Assembly (NCBI GenBank): GCA_002424625.1 | Contig: DIKR01000088.1 | Location: forward strand, 216-10,464 | Origin: Desulfuromonadaceae bacterium UBA5613 | GTDB taxonomy: Bacteria > Desulfobacterota > Desulfuromonadia > Desulfuromonadales > UBA2197 | Length of the DNA: 10,249 nt | Reading direction: 5' to 3' | In this document: positions 1 through 8,288 of the stretch, in pieces | Position numbering within the stretch: the stretch's first letter is position 1 | Layout: each line of letters begins with the position of its first letter | The notes under the pieces: model-generated | Told to the model about the DNA's origin: nothing | What the model saw: the letters and a program-made list of their open reading frames with translations, nothing else | The model's database searches: none | Position numbers and translations under genes: made by a program

Positions 1-1665
1 TGCTCGGACAAGACCGGCACCCTGACTCTGAACAAGATGACGGTGGAAGAGATTTATGCCGACGGCACCCTCCACACCGGTGACGAGCTGGGAACGGGAG
101 AGCGGATCGAGCTCTTTACCGCTCTGGCGCTGAGCAATGATGCGGCCCTCGATGCTCTCGGGCGGCCTATCGGTGACCCCACCGAGGTGGCCCTATATGA
201 TATTGCCAAGTTGAAAGGTTTTGACAAAAAAGATCTGGAGAAGGTCTTCCCGCGCGTGGCCGAGATTCCTTTCGATTCCGAGCGTAAATGCATGACGACC
301 TTCCATGACATCCCCAGCGATGCCCCTTTTCTGACCGGTGGAAAAGGTCGATTTGTCTCCCTGACCAAAGGCGCGATCGATGTACTTCTCGACAAGCCGA
401 TACAGGTCTTGACCAGTAACGGCTTGCAACCTGCCGATCGTGATGAGCTGGAGAAGGTCAACGAGCGGATGTCCGCTGACGGCCTGCGCGTTCTCGGCAT
501 GGCGATGCGCATCTGGGAAGATTTGCCGACGGATTTGTCCCCGGAGCAGGTCGAAAAGGAACTGATTATCCTCGGTCTGGTCGGGATGATGGATCCGGTG
601 CGGGACGAAGCAAAAGAGGCGGTGCGTTTATGCCGCAGCGCCGGGATCAAGCCGGTGATGATCACCGGCGACCACCCGCTGACCGCCACGACCATCGCTG
701 TTCGTCTCGGGATTATCCAAGAAGGGAGTCACGCGGTCCTCACCGGCCGGGAACTGGAAGAGCTGAGCCTGGAGGAGTTTGAAGAGCGGGTCGAAGCGAT
801 CCGCGTCTACGCGCGGGTGGCGCCGGAACAGAAGCTCAAGATCATCAAGGCGCTGCAGGACAAGGGGCAGTTCGTCGCCATGACCGGCGATGGTGTCAAC
901 GATGCTCCGGCTTTGAAGCGCGCCGACATCGGCATTGCCATGGGGATTACCGGCACCGACGTCTCCAAGGAAGCAGCACACATGATCCTCCTTGATGACA
1001 ACTTTGCCACCATCGTCAAGGCGGTGAAAGAGGGGCGGCGGATCTTCGACAATATCCGCAAGTTCATCAAGTACACCATGACCAGTAACTCCGGCGAGAT
1101 CTGGACGATCTTCCTTGCCCCTTTCCTTGGCCTCCCCATCCCTCTCCTGCCGATCCATATCCTCTGGATCAACCTCGTCACCGACGGCCTCCCTGGCCTG
1201 GCGCTGGCGGTGGAGCCGGCGGAGAAGAGGATCATGGAGCGACCGCCGCGCCATCCGCAGGAAAGTATCTTTGCCGGCGGTCTCGGCGTCCACATCATCT
1301 GGGTCGGCCTCCTCATGGGGGGCGTTGCCCTTGCCACCCAAGCCTGGTCGCTGCACACCGGGAGTGCCCATTGGCAGACCATGGTCTTTACCGTCCTTTG
1401 TCTCAGCCAGATGGGGCACGTCCTGGCGATCCGCTCAGAGCGTGAATCCCTCTTCAGCCAAGGGATTTTTTCGAACAAACCGCTGGTCGGCGCCTTCCTC
1501 CTTACCTTTGGCCTGCAGATGGCAACCATCTATGTGCCCTTCCTGCAACCGATCTTCAAGACCGAGGCGCTGACCTTGGGAGAATTGACCTTGACCCTGG
1601 CTCTTTCTTCGCTCGTCTTCGTTGCGGTGGAGATCGAAAAGTGGCTGAAGCGGCGGCGGGGGTAA
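1..1665 (+). CDS. Cation-transporting P-type ATPase, Ca2+ pump-like (5' end outside window)
   Basis: Membrane pump that couples ATP hydrolysis to cation transport. The reading frame is open from base 1 and enters at the phosphorylation site, so the A domain and helices M1-M4 lie upstream; 554 residues are visible. In fragment numbering: CSDKTGT with phosphorylated Asp3; nucleotide-binding KGA at 123-125; P-domain TGDHP with Asp224; hinge TGDGVNDAP with Asp297 and Asp301. Helices M5-M10 follow. M5 has SNSGE (Asn363, Glu366) and M6 has NLVTDG (Asn391, Thr394, Asp395), which match Ca2+ ligands of SERCA-type pumps. The SERCA M8 glutamate is not obvious; a QMGH stretch lies there. This favours a P2A-like Ca2+ pump, but Mn2+ or another cation is possible, and the M4 motif that would help decide is missing. 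The protein ends in a short basic tail. It is separated from nqrA by 131 bases and is probably a separate transcription unit. Confidence 0.93.
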   Translation, partial: CSDKTGTLTLNKMTVEEIYADGTLHTGDELGTGERIELFTALALSNDAALDALGRPIGDPTEVALYDIAKLKGFDKKDLEKVFPRVAEIPFDSERKCMTTFHDIPSDAPFLTGGKGRFVSLTKGAIDVLLDKPIQVLTSNGLQPADRDELEKVNERMSADGLRVLGMAMRIWEDLPTDLSPEQVEKELIILGLVGMMDPVRDEAKEAVRLCRSAGIKPVMITGDHPLTATTIAVRLGIIQEGSHAVLTGRELEELSLEEFEERVEAIRVYARVAPEQKLKIIKALQDKGQFVAMTGDGVNDAPALKRADIGIAMGITGTDVSKEAAHMILLDDNFATIVKAVKEGRRIFDNIRKFIKYTMTSNSGEIWTIFLAPFLGLPIPLLPIHILWINLVTDGLPGLALAVEPAEKRIMERPPRHPQESIFAGGLGVHIIWVGLLMGGVALATQAWSLHTGSAHWQTMVFTVLCLSQMGHVLAIRSERESLFSQGIFSNKPLVGAFLLTFGLQMATIYVPFLQPIFKTEALTLGELTLTLALSSLVFVAVEIEKWLKRRRG

Positions 1666-1692
1666 AAGACGACTATCCCGTGCCCTGGTTGC

Positions 1693-1721
1693 TGGACATT
1701 CTCAACCTTTATGGTTATCAT
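1693..1721 (+). promoter_or_regulatory. Candidate sigma70 promoter for the nqr operon
   Basis: TGGACA at 1693-1698 (5 of 6 to the -35 consensus) and TATCAT at 1716-1721 (5 of 6 to the -10 consensus) are separated by exactly 17 bases. Transcription would start near 1728, leaving a leader of about 70 bases that contains the hairpin at 1739-1760 before the nqrA start. It lies in the only sizeable gap upstream of the six coupled nqr genes, which supports the assignment. This is a pattern match by eye with no experimental support. Confidence 0.45.
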
Positions 1722-1738
1722 CCCACAACTTTAGTGCA

Positions 1739-1760
1739 GGAGCGGGCTCCAGCCCGTTCC
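1739..1760. repeat. REP-like GC-rich hairpin in the nqr leader
   Basis: An imperfect palindrome: the arms 1739-1748 and 1751-1760 pair over 10 positions with one G-T wobble (1742/1757) and two central C bases. In practice the loop would be about four bases. The core 'GCGGGCT..AGCCCG' resembles short repetitive extragenic palindromes common in proteobacteria. It is followed by a mixed AT-rich stretch rather than a run of T, so it is not a clean intrinsic terminator. It falls between the candidate promoter and nqrA and would therefore be transcribed. Confidence 0.6.
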
Positions 1761-1796
1761 TTGATATTTCCAGTGGATCAATCAACCGAGTAGACG

Positions 1797-3137
1797 ATGA
1801 TTCTTATCAAAAAAGGTCTCGACCTTCCCCTTGCCGGTAAGCCCGCCCAGCGCATCGACGCCGGTGCGGCGGTGCAACGCGTGGCGCTGCTGGCGCGAGA
1901 TTATTCCGGCATGAAGCCGACAATGCTGGTGCAGGAAGGGGAACGGGTCAAGCTCGGCCAGCCCCTTTTCAGTGACAAAAAAAATCCCCGCGTCCTTTAT
2001 ACGGCGCCGGGATGCGGCGTCGTTACTGCGATTAACCGCGGTGAACGGCGCGCCTTTATCTCTATCGTCATCGCCCTGGATGGCGAGGATGAAGTCTCCT
2101 TTCCGGCCTGCACGGCTGCGGAAATTCCCACCCTCCCCGAGACGATTATCGAAGAGCGCCTCCTGGCTTCCGGCTTGTGGACGGCGCTGCGCACGCGTCC
2201 TTTCAGCAAGGTGCCAATCCCCGGCACCCGGCCGGCGGCGATTTTGGTCACCGCCATCGACAGCAACCCTTTGGCGGCGGATCCGCCGCTGATCATCAAT
2301 GAACAGAAGGAGTTCTTTGTTGCCGGTTTGAGTGCGTTGCGCCCGCTGACTGATGGCAAGGTTCATCTTTGTCATGCTGCCGGCGTCGACTTCCCGGTTC
2401 CGGCCGGGATCAGTCCCGCGATCTTCTCCGGACCACATCCGGCCGGGCTCGTCGGCACCCATATCCATTATCTTGAAACTGTCGATCTGAAGCGGTCGGT
2501 CTGGCATCTCGGCTATCAGGATGTCATCGCCATCGGCGCTCTCCTGTTGACTGGCCGCATCCGGGTTGAGCGGATCGTTTCCCTGGCCGGGCCGCAGGTG
2601 CAGAATCCCCGCCTTCTCCGCACCCGGCTTGGTGCCGATCTGTCGGCCTTGACCGCCGCTGAGCTCCGCGACGGCGAGAATCGCCTGATCTCCGGTTCCG
2701 TCCTTGCCGGCCACGCTGCCGCCGGTGAGATCGCCTTTCTCGGACGCTATCATCAGCAGATTTCAGCCATCTGCGAAGAACGGGAAAAGAAGTTTCTCGA
2801 TTGGCTCCTCCCCGGTTTCGACAAATATTCCATCAAGCCCCTCTTCGCTTCATCGCTGCTGCCGATTCACGGCCTCCCCTTAAGGACCGAGACCCACGGC
2901 AGCCATCGCGCCATGGTGCCGATCGGCGCTTTTGAAAAGGTCATGCCCCTGGATCTGCAGATTACCTGGCTTCTTCGCTCCCTTTTGGCCGGCGATACCG
3001 AGATGGCGCAACAGCTCGGCGCTCTGGAGCTCGATGCTGAGGATCTTGCTCTTTGCAGTTACGTCTGTTCCGGCAAGAACGATTACGGCGAGCATTTGCT
3101 CCGGATTCTTGGCAAAATTGAAGAGGAGAGCGCATGA
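1797..3137 (+). CDS. nqrA: Na+-translocating NADH-quinone reductase subunit A
   Basis: Peripheral cytosolic subunit of the Na+-NQR respiratory complex, which oxidises NADH, reduces ubiquinone and exports Na+. At 446 residues it has the usual family length. The N-terminus ([16 protein letters not shown]) and the following lipoyl/biotinyl-like barrel with YTAPGCGVV near residues 62-70 are typical; no membrane segment is seen. The ATG at 1797 is chosen because the protein begins at the conserved N-terminus; its ribosome site is weak (GAG at 1788-1790). It is the first gene of the operon. Its stop overlaps the nqrB start by 4 bases (ATGA, 3134-3137), and an AGGAG for nqrB lies inside its 3' end. 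NqrA is thought to contribute to quinone binding; it has no visible redox-cofactor motif. Identification is firm from sequence character and the ordered nqrB-F genes downstream. Confidence 0.97.
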   Translation: MILIKKGLDLPLAGKPAQRIDAGAAVQRVALLARDYSGMKPTMLVQEGERVKLGQPLFSDKKNPRVLYTAPGCGVVTAINRGERRAFISIVIALDGEDEVSFPACTAAEIPTLPETIIEERLLASGLWTALRTRPFSKVPIPGTRPAAILVTAIDSNPLAADPPLIINEQKEFFVAGLSALRPLTDGKVHLCHAAGVDFPVPAGISPAIFSGPHPAGLVGTHIHYLETVDLKRSVWHLGYQDVIAIGALLLTGRIRVERIVSLAGPQVQNPRLLRTRLGADLSALTAAELRDGENRLISGSVLAGHAAAGEIAFLGRYHQQISAICEEREKKFLDWLLPGFDKYSIKPLFASSLLPIHGLPLRTETHGSHRAMVPIGAFEKVMPLDLQITWLLRSLLAGDTEMAQQLGALELDAEDLALCSYVCSGKNDYGEHLLRILGKIEEESA

Positions 3138-4345
3138 AAAAACTCCGGTCTCTCCTTGACAGGGTGGCGCCGCACTTCCAGTCCGGCGGCAAGCTGGCCC
3201 GGCTCTTTCCCCTCTATGAAGCAGTGGATACCTTCCTGTATTCCCCCGGTGAGGTGACCACCGGATCCCTGCATGTGCGCGATGCCATGGATCTCAAGCG
3301 GGTGATGGTCACGGTGGTGATTGCCCTCCTCCCCTGTTTTTTTATGGCACTACTGAATACCGGTTATGAAGCGGACCGGGTTCTGCAATTGTCCGGTGGA
3401 CTCCCTGGCGGTTGGCGCGGCGAGCTCCTGAATATGCTCGGTTTTCGCGGTGATCCCGTGAGTTTGGTCGATAATCTCATGATGGGGGCGGTCTGGTTTC
3501 TGCCGGTCTATCTGGTCGCCAATATTGTCGGTGGATTCTGGGAGGTTCTCTTTGCCGTTGTCCGCAAGCACGAAATCAATGAAGGGTTTCTAGTCACCGG
3601 TTCTCTCTTCCCCTTGATCTGCCCGCCGACCATCCCCCTTTGGCAGGTTGCTCTGGGAATTACCTTCGGGGTGGTGGTCGGTAAAGAGATCTTCGGCGGT
3701 ACCGGCAAGAACTTTATGAACCCGGCTCTGGCCGGGCGGGCGTTCCTCTACTTTGCCTACCCTGCCCAGAACAGCGGCGACAAGAACTGGATTGCTGTTG
3801 ACGGCTACACCTCCGCCACTCCGTTGGCGCGGGCGGCCGAGGGGGGGATGGAGGCGGTCACCGCTTCCGTCACCTGGATGGAGGCCTTCATCGGCATCAT
3901 CCCCGGTTCGATGGGGGAGACCTCGACCCTGGCCTGTCTGATCGGCGCCGCCATTCTGCTGGCCACCGGCGTCGCCTCCTGGCGGATTATGCTGGCTTGT
4001 GTGCTCGGAGCCGCCTTCCTTGCCACCCTCTTTACCGTGGTCGGCAGCGCCACCAATCCGATGTTTGACCTCCCCTTTTACTGGCACTTTGTTCTCGGCG
4101 GTTTTGCCTTCGGAACGGTCTTCATGACCACCGATCCGGTCTCCGGGGCGATGACGCCGCAAGGGCAGTGGTACTACGGCTTACTGATCGGCGCCATGTG
4201 CATTCTCATCCGCGTCGTCAATCCGGCATTCCCCGAGGGGATGATGCTCGCCATTCTCTTTGGCAACCTTTGCGCCCCGCTTATCGATCATCTCGTTCTT
4301 AAGCGGCATATTCTGCGAAGGGGGCTGCGTCATGTCGAGGGATAG
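3134..4345 (+). CDS. nqrB: Na+-translocating NADH-quinone reductase subunit B
   Basis: Large integral membrane subunit (403 residues, many hydrophobic helices) that carries covalent FMN and riboflavin, reduces quinone and forms the main Na+ path. DGYTSAT at residues 223-229 is the flavin-attachment motif, with Thr229 the expected phosphoester acceptor; the usual SGAT core is here TSAT. The VGGFWE stretch with Gly133-Gly134 matches the Gly pair linked to korormicin/HQNO sensitivity in Vibrio NqrB (Gly140-Gly141 there), followed by the conserved [13 protein letters not shown]. Asp385 in APLIDH near the C-terminus is a plausible counterpart of a conserved Vibrio acidic residue tied to Na+ handling; I have not aligned it. 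The ATG at 3134 overlaps the nqrA stop and has AGGAG 5 bases upstream, the best ribosome site in the operon. The related RNF subunit RnfD is excluded by the nqrA/nqrF context. Confidence 0.97.
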   Translation: MKKLRSLLDRVAPHFQSGGKLARLFPLYEAVDTFLYSPGEVTTGSLHVRDAMDLKRVMVTVVIALLPCFFMALLNTGYEADRVLQLSGGLPGGWRGELLNMLGFRGDPVSLVDNLMMGAVWFLPVYLVANIVGGFWEVLFAVVRKHEINEGFLVTGSLFPLICPPTIPLWQVALGITFGVVVGKEIFGGTGKNFMNPALAGRAFLYFAYPAQNSGDKNWIAVDGYTSATPLARAAEGGMEAVTASVTWMEAFIGIIPGSMGETSTLACLIGAAILLATGVASWRIMLACVLGAAFLATLFTVVGSATNPMFDLPFYWHFVLGGFAFGTVFMTTDPVSGAMTPQGQWYYGLLIGAMCILIRVVNPAFPEGMMLAILFGNLCAPLIDHLVLKRHILRRGLRHVEG

Positions 4346-5075
4346 TACGCGCAAAGTCCTGACCGTCGCTTTTCTTGTCTGTCTGGTCTGTTCGATCCTC
4401 GTTTCAGTGGCCGCCATCGGTTTGAAAAGCCGGCAGGAACAGAATCAGGAAGTCGAAAAACGTCGCAATATCCTGCAGATTGCCGGTCTTTACGATCCTG
4501 CCCAGTCTGTCGATGAACAGTTCAAGAAAGTTAGTAGTCGCAGCGTCGATCTCGCCAGCGGGCAGTTTGTCGCGGCGAGTGACGTCGACAGCCGTTATGC
4601 TATCCCTCCGGCCGAAGATCTCGCCGGGATCAAGGTCCGCCCCCGCAGCATGGAGGTCTATCTTGTCGAGGAGGACGGCACATTACAGCAGGTTATCCTG
4701 CCGGTTTACGGCAAGGGGCTGTGGTCGACGATGTACGGTTTCATTGCTCTTGCCCCCGATCTCACCACGATCAGCGGCTTCGGTTTTTACCAGCACGGCG
4801 AGACCCCCGGCCTGGGCGGCGAAATCGATAACCGCAGCTGGCTTTCCCAGTGGCGGGGGAAGGTCGTTTACAATGAGCAGGACGAAGTGAAGCTCAAGGT
4901 CCTTAAAGGGCCGGTCGATGCCGCCCATGCCGAGGCACAGCATCAGATCGACGGCATCTCCGGCGCCACCCTCACCGCGCGCGGGGTCAGCAATCTGCTG
5001 GCCTACTGGCTGGGGGAGAACGGCTATCGACCCTTTCTGGACGGACTGCGTAAGGATGGAGGCATGCAACCATGA
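4332..5075 (+). CDS. nqrC: Na+-translocating NADH-quinone reductase subunit C
   Basis: Membrane-anchored flavoprotein subunit with covalent FMN in the NQR electron path. 247 residues: one N-terminal transmembrane helix at about residues 8-32, then a soluble periplasmic FMN-binding domain. The attachment motif DGISGATLT starts at residue 207, and Thr213 of SGAT is the expected FMN acceptor. [11 protein letters not shown] in the middle is a further NqrC/RnfG-type signature. The frame is open upstream to an ATG at 4260, but the start at 4332 is preferred: the protein then begins just before the anchor helix, has a GAAGGGG-like ribosome site, and overlaps nqrB by only 14 bases. Its stop overlaps the nqrD start (ATGA, 5072-5075). 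FMN attachment requires the transferase ApbE, which is not in this window. Confidence 0.96.
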   Translation: MSRDSTRKVLTVAFLVCLVCSILVSVAAIGLKSRQEQNQEVEKRRNILQIAGLYDPAQSVDEQFKKVSSRSVDLASGQFVAASDVDSRYAIPPAEDLAGIKVRPRSMEVYLVEEDGTLQQVILPVYGKGLWSTMYGFIALAPDLTTISGFGFYQHGETPGLGGEIDNRSWLSQWRGKVVYNEQDEVKLKVLKGPVDAAHAEAQHQIDGISGATLTARGVSNLLAYWLGENGYRPFLDGLRKDGGMQP

Positions 5076-5695
5076 GTTCCTACAAAGAGACGCTGTTCAA
5101 TCCGATCTTTAATAAAAACCCCATCACCCTTGAAGTACTCGGTATCTGCTCGGCTTTGGCCGTGACGTCAAAGCTGGAGACGGTGGTGGTCATGGCGCTG
5201 GCGGTGATTCTGGTCACCGCCTTCTCCAACTTTTCCGTCAGTCTGCTTCGCAATCAGATTCCCGGCAGTATCCGCATCATCGTCCAGCTGACGATCATCG
5301 CCACCTTGGTCATCATCGTCGATCAGTTCCTCAAGGCGTATGCGTTCTCAATCAGCAAGCAGCTCTCGGTCTTCGTCGGTTTGATCATCACCAACTGTAT
5401 CGTCCTCGGTCGGGCTGAAGCTTTTGCCATGAAGAATCCGCCCCTGCTCAGCTTTGTCGACGGCATCGGCAACGGCATCGGTTACAGTGTCGTGCTGTTG
5501 ATCGTCGGCTTCTTCCGTGAGCTCCTCGGTTCCGGCAAACTCTTCGGCGCGACGATCCTGAAGACGGTCAGTGAGGGGGGCTGGTACCTCCCCAATGGCC
5601 TCTTCATGTTGCCGCCGAGCGCCTTCTTCCTCATCGGGCTGATCATCTGGGCGCTTCGTTCCTGGAAAACCGCGCAGGTCGAGAGGGAGGGATAA
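5072..5695 (+). CDS. nqrD: Na+-translocating NADH-quinone reductase subunit D
   Basis: Polytopic membrane subunit (207 residues, about six helices) that pairs with NqrE in an inverted-topology dimer. Cys26 (in GICSALAV) and Cys109 (in [13 protein letters not shown]) are the two residues expected to ligate the intramembrane iron-sulfur centre shared with NqrE, a known NQR feature (Cys29 and Cys112 in Vibrio as I recall). The start at 5072 overlaps the nqrC stop and has GGAGG about 9 bases upstream. It ends in a basic-acidic tail two bases before nqrE. RnfE/RsxE is the homologue in RNF complexes, but the nqr gene order settles the identity. Confidence 0.96.
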   Translation: MSSYKETLFNPIFNKNPITLEVLGICSALAVTSKLETVVVMALAVILVTAFSNFSVSLLRNQIPGSIRIIVQLTIIATLVIIVDQFLKAYAFSISKQLSVFVGLIITNCIVLGRAEAFAMKNPPLLSFVDGIGNGIGYSVVLLIVGFFRELLGSGKLFGATILKTVSEGGWYLPNGLFMLPPSAFFLIGLIIWALRSWKTAQVEREG

Positions 5696-5697
5696 GG

Positions 5698-6306
5698 ATG
5701 GAACATTACCTCAGCCTCCTGTTGCGCTCAATCTTCATTGAAAATATGGCACTCGCCTTCTTTCTCGGCATGTGTACGCTCCTGGCGGTCTCGAAAAAAG
5801 TCGATGCCGCCATCGGTCTGGGGGTGGCGGTGGTGGTGGTGCAGACCATCACCGTGCCGGTCAATAACCTGATCTACAAATATCTTCTCAAGGCCGGCGC
5901 CCTGGATTGGCTTGGTCTCGGCGATCTTGATCTGACCTTTATCGGTTTGATCTGCTATATCGGCGTGATTGCGGCGATGGTGCAGATTCTCGAAATGGTC
6001 CTTGATCGCTTCTTCCCGGCCCTTTACCACGCCCTCGGTGTCTTCCTCCCCCTCATCGCTGTCAACTGCGCCATCCTCGGCGGCTCCCTCTTCATGGTCG
6101 AGCGGGAATACAACTTCCCCGAAAGTGTCGTCTTCGGCTTTGGCAGCGGTCTCGGCTGGGCCCTCGCCATCACTTTGTTGGCGGCTATCCGGCAAAAACT
6201 CAAATACAGCGATGTGCCGGACGGCCTCAAGGGGCTCGGCATCACCTTCATGATCATGGGGCTGATGGCTCTCGCCTTCATGTCTTTCTCCGGGATTCAG
6301 TTATGA
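5698..6306 (+). CDS. nqrE: Na+-translocating NADH-quinone reductase subunit E
   Basis: Polytopic membrane subunit (202 residues) partnering NqrD. Cys26 ([11 protein letters not shown]) and Cys124 (AVNCAILGG) are the expected iron-centre ligands. Compared with my memory of the Vibrio protein (198 residues, second Cys at 120), there are about four extra residues in the loop around residues 66-78 ([13 protein letters not shown]), a difference also seen in other genera and not alarming. A further Cys86 lies in a helix and is not a known ligand. The C-terminus FMSFSGIQL is typical. The start follows nqrD by 2 bases, with a purine-rich GAGGGAGGG within the nqrD 3' end as ribosome site. Its stop overlaps the nqrF start (ATGA, 6303-6306). 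Confidence 0.97.
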   Translation: MEHYLSLLLRSIFIENMALAFFLGMCTLLAVSKKVDAAIGLGVAVVVVQTITVPVNNLIYKYLLKAGALDWLGLGDLDLTFIGLICYIGVIAAMVQILEMVLDRFFPALYHALGVFLPLIAVNCAILGGSLFMVEREYNFPESVVFGFGSGLGWALAITLLAAIRQKLKYSDVPDGLKGLGITFMIMGLMALAFMSFSGIQL

Positions 6307-7529
6307 GCGTCATCCTCCTCGGCATCTTCATGTTTACCGGGATTATCATGGCGCTGGTTGTGCTGATCCTGTTGGCGCGTTCCAGGCTCCTCCCTGAGGG
6401 AGAGGTCGTCCTCACCATCAATCGTGACCCGGAAAAGAGCATCACCGTTGCCCCCGGCGGCAAGTTGTTGACCGTCCTCGCCGATCATAAGATCTTCATC
6501 CCTTCCGCCTGTGGCGGCGGCGGCACCTGCGGTCAGTGCAAGGTGAAGATTCCGGATGGCGGCGGTGATATCCTGCCGACCGAGACTGCCCATATCAACA
6601 AGCGGATGGCGCGGGAGGGCTATCGTCTGTCCTGCCAGGTCGGGGTCAAGCAGGATCTGGCGCTGGAGCTGCCGGCGGAGATCTTTGCTATCCGCCAGTG
6701 GCGCTGTAAAGTCCGCTCCAACCATAACTGCGCCACCTTCATCAAGGAGCTGGTCCTCGAACTCCCGGCCGGCGAGGAGCTCGATTTCCGCGCCGGCGGC
6801 TATATCCAGATTGAGGCGCCGCCGCATGTTGTTGAATACAAAGAGATGGAGATTGAAGAAGAGTACCGGGCGGATTGGGATCGCATGAACCTGTGGCGCT
6901 ATCGCTCCGAAGTCAAAGAGCCGATCATGCGCGCTTACTCCATGGCCAACTACCCGGAAGAGTTGGGGATTGTCATGCTCAATGTCCGCGTCTCGCCGCC
7001 ACCGCCGTCGGTCCCGGACGCGCCGCCAGGTCAGATGTCCTCCTTTATCTTCAGTCTCAAACCGGGGGATGAGGTGACAATCTCCGGCCCCTTTGGCGAA
7101 TTCTTTGCCAAGGAGACCAATGCCGAGATGATCTTTATCGGCGGCGGCGCCGGCATGGCCCCCTTACGGTCGCATATCTTCGATCAGCTCAAGCGTTTGC
7201 ACAGCCAACGGCAGATTTCCTTCTGGTACGGTGCCCGCAGTCTGCGTGAAGCCTTTTATGTCGAGGAATTCGAGGCGCTGGCCGCGGCGCACGCTAACTT
7301 CAGCTGGCACCTTGTCCTCTCTGATCCCCAGCCGGAAGATAACTGGAGCGGTGCGGTCGGCTTTGTTCATCATTTCCTCCTCGGCAGTTATCTCAAAGAT
7401 CATCCGACCCCGGAGGATTGCGAGTATTATCTCTGCGGCCCGCCGATGATGACCAAAGCGGTGGTCGAGATGCTGGAAAACCTTGGCGTTGAAGGGGACA
7501 ATATCCTCTTTGACAATTTCGGTTTGTAA
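6303..7529 (+). CDS. nqrF: Na+-translocating NADH-quinone reductase subunit F (NADH dehydrogenase subunit)
   Basis: Electron entry subunit: oxidises NADH via FAD and passes electrons to a [2Fe-2S] centre. 408 residues. An N-terminal membrane helix (about 3-25) is followed by a plant-type ferredoxin domain with Cys70, Cys76, Cys79 ([10 protein letters not shown]) and Cys111. The FAD-binding RAYS is Arg210, Tyr212, Ser213. The NADH/Rossmann part has [12 protein letters not shown] near 280-291, CGPPMM at Cys378, and the family C-terminus FDNFGL. The ligand positions coincide with those I recall for Vibrio cholerae NqrF, so the subunit looks fully functional. The start overlaps the nqrE stop. It is the last structural gene of the complex; the next gene follows after 20 bases. 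Confidence 0.98.
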   Translation: MSVILLGIFMFTGIIMALVVLILLARSRLLPEGEVVLTINRDPEKSITVAPGGKLLTVLADHKIFIPSACGGGGTCGQCKVKIPDGGGDILPTETAHINKRMAREGYRLSCQVGVKQDLALELPAEIFAIRQWRCKVRSNHNCATFIKELVLELPAGEELDFRAGGYIQIEAPPHVVEYKEMEIEEEYRADWDRMNLWRYRSEVKEPIMRAYSMANYPEELGIVMLNVRVSPPPPSVPDAPPGQMSSFIFSLKPGDEVTISGPFGEFFAKETNAEMIFIGGGAGMAPLRSHIFDQLKRLHSQRQISFWYGARSLREAFYVEEFEALAAAHANFSWHLVLSDPQPEDNWSGAVGFVHHFLLGSYLKDHPTPEDCEYYLCGPPMMTKAVVEMLENLGVEGDNILFDNFGL

Positions 7530-7549
7530 CCGCGTACCGGGAGTCGACC

Positions 7550-8008
7550 ATGCGTTTTGCTCAGACCCGCGATATCCTTCAGCACCAGGTGGCCCCTTAT
7601 CACCGCACCGTCAGTCAGCATTATCAGGATTTTTCCGGGCAGGAGATATCTCCCCGTAATCAGCTGATGCTTGACTACCTCATTGATCATGAACTGCGAT
7701 TGGCACTGGCGATTCACGACTTTATGGAAGCGGCTCATCCCGGCGCTCTTGACTACTGGTTCAAGCGGATTGAGATTGCCTTTCCCGCCGCTCCCCCCGA
7801 GGTTTTGGCGGATGCCTGCCGCACCGATCTCGATGCTTTGGTCGGGGCGGCCATCTGTTACAAGACGGCGCTGATCGCCTTTTATAAGCACCTCCTGCTA
7901 AACTGCGATGACGCCCAGGCGGCACATCTCTTCCAGACCCTGAAAGACCAGGAAGAGAAGGGGATGAAGCGCTTTATCCGCCATGCCCAGGGTCTGGCTG
8001 ACTTGTAA
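7550..8008 (+). CDS. Hypothetical helical protein, degenerate ferritin/rubrerythrin-like, in nqr locus
   Basis: 152 residues, predicted almost all helical, with no signal peptide, membrane helix or cysteine motif, so cytosolic. I do not recognise a named family. Four helix-like blocks are visible: about 5-28, 36-62, 93-117 and 121-149. Blocks 3 and 4 (AICYKTALIAFYKHLL, then HLFQTLKDQEEKGMKRFIRHAQGL) have the spacing of the second half of a rubrerythrin-type four-helix bundle, but the usual Glu of helix 3 is Lys105 and the usual EExxH of helix 4 is EEKGM. Diiron ligands therefore look mostly lost. GGGAG at 7539-7543 is a good ribosome site 6 bases before the ATG. It follows nqrF by 20 bases and is probably co-transcribed. 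It sits where apbE often lies, just before nqrM, which suggests but does not show a role in NQR assembly. Confidence 0.85.
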   Translation: MRFAQTRDILQHQVAPYHRTVSQHYQDFSGQEISPRNQLMLDYLIDHELRLALAIHDFMEAAHPGALDYWFKRIEIAFPAAPPEVLADACRTDLDALVGAAICYKTALIAFYKHLLLNCDDAQAAHLFQTLKDQEEKGMKRFIRHAQGLADL

Positions 8009-8015
8009 TCTAACC

Positions 8016-8091
8016 ACCACCCCCAACCCCTCCTTAACTAAGGAGGGGAGTTTAAAATCCCCCTCCTATTTCAGGAGGGGCTAGGGGTGGT
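8016..8091. repeat. Double-hairpin imperfect palindrome (intergenic, possible repetitive element)
   Basis: The ends 8016-8034 and 8073-8091 are inverted repeats matching at 17 of 19 positions. Inside, 8027-8036 pairs with 8039-8048 (10 bp, very short loop), and 8060-8067 pairs with 8073-8080 (8 bp, 5-base loop). The element can thus fold either as one long stem or as two small hairpins flanking an A/T-rich middle (8051-8058). The arms are strongly C-rich on one side and G-rich on the other. Elements of this appearance occur as dispersed palindromes in many bacterial genomes. It lacks a T-run, so it is not a standard terminator, but it could slow transcription or protect mRNA ends between the upstream ORF and nqrM. 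Confidence 0.75.
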
Positions 8092-8117
8092 AAGGTTTCA
8101 CTCCGTGAGATCCCGCC

Positions 8118-8288
8118 ATGAAGACCCTGCTTGTTGTCCTCTGTTTATTTCTCCTCGCCTTTGCCGGACTGGCGACCGGCGTCATGCTCCGCAACAAGCG
8201 TCTGCGCGGCGGCTGCGGCGGCCCGGCCAAGGGGGGTTGCAAGGAGGGATCCGGTTCTTGTTCCTGTAAAGATGAAAAGCCCCGCTAA
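8118..8288 (+). CDS. nqrM: Na+-NQR maturation factor NqrM (DUF539-like), short
   Basis: A 56-residue protein. It has one N-terminal membrane helix (about residues 3-23), a basic stretch (RNKRLR) and a Cys-rich tail: Cys33 in GGCGGP, Cys41, Cys48 and Cys50, ending KDEKPR. This layout (membrane anchor, basic residues, CGG, then a Cys cluster) matches the DUF539/NqrM family, which is needed for inserting the iron centre held by NqrD and NqrE. A Cys at position 33 is, as I recall, the essential residue in the Vibrio protein. It is shorter than the Vibrio homologue and has a Gly/Ser-rich linker in the Cys region. The ribosome site is weak (GTGAG at 8105-8109). Its presence next to nqrA-F strongly supports the call. 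It may need read-through of the palindrome upstream, or its own promoter, which I do not see. Confidence 0.85.
   Translation: MKTLLVVLCLFLLAFAGLATGVMLRNKRLRGGCGGPAKGGCKEGSGSCSCKDEKPR

Noticed and set aside
628..1419. A 263-codon minus-strand frame opposite the ATPase gene
   Set aside because: Asp/Gly/Arg-rich sequence with no family resemblance, fully covered by a gene with clear P-type ATPase motifs.
1782..2753. A 323-codon minus-strand frame opposite nqrA
   Set aside because: It lies almost entirely opposite nqrA, shows no domain pattern, and its composition mirrors the GC bias of the real gene.
4260..4331. Upstream in-frame ATG that would extend NqrC by 24 residues
   Set aside because: It would overlap nqrB by 86 bases and put an unrelated stretch before the anchor helix; the ATG at 4332 has a ribosome site and gives the family-typical start.
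3134..7529. RNF complex instead of NQR
   Set aside because: RNF would have RnfB and RnfC with several ferredoxin-type clusters; here NqrA and the FAD/[2Fe-2S]/NADH protein NqrF are present, which defines Na+-NQR.
8027..8080. Intrinsic terminator after the ferritin-like ORF
   Set aside because: The hairpins are GC-rich but neither is followed by a T-run, so a standard rho-independent terminator is not supported; it was recorded as a repeat instead.
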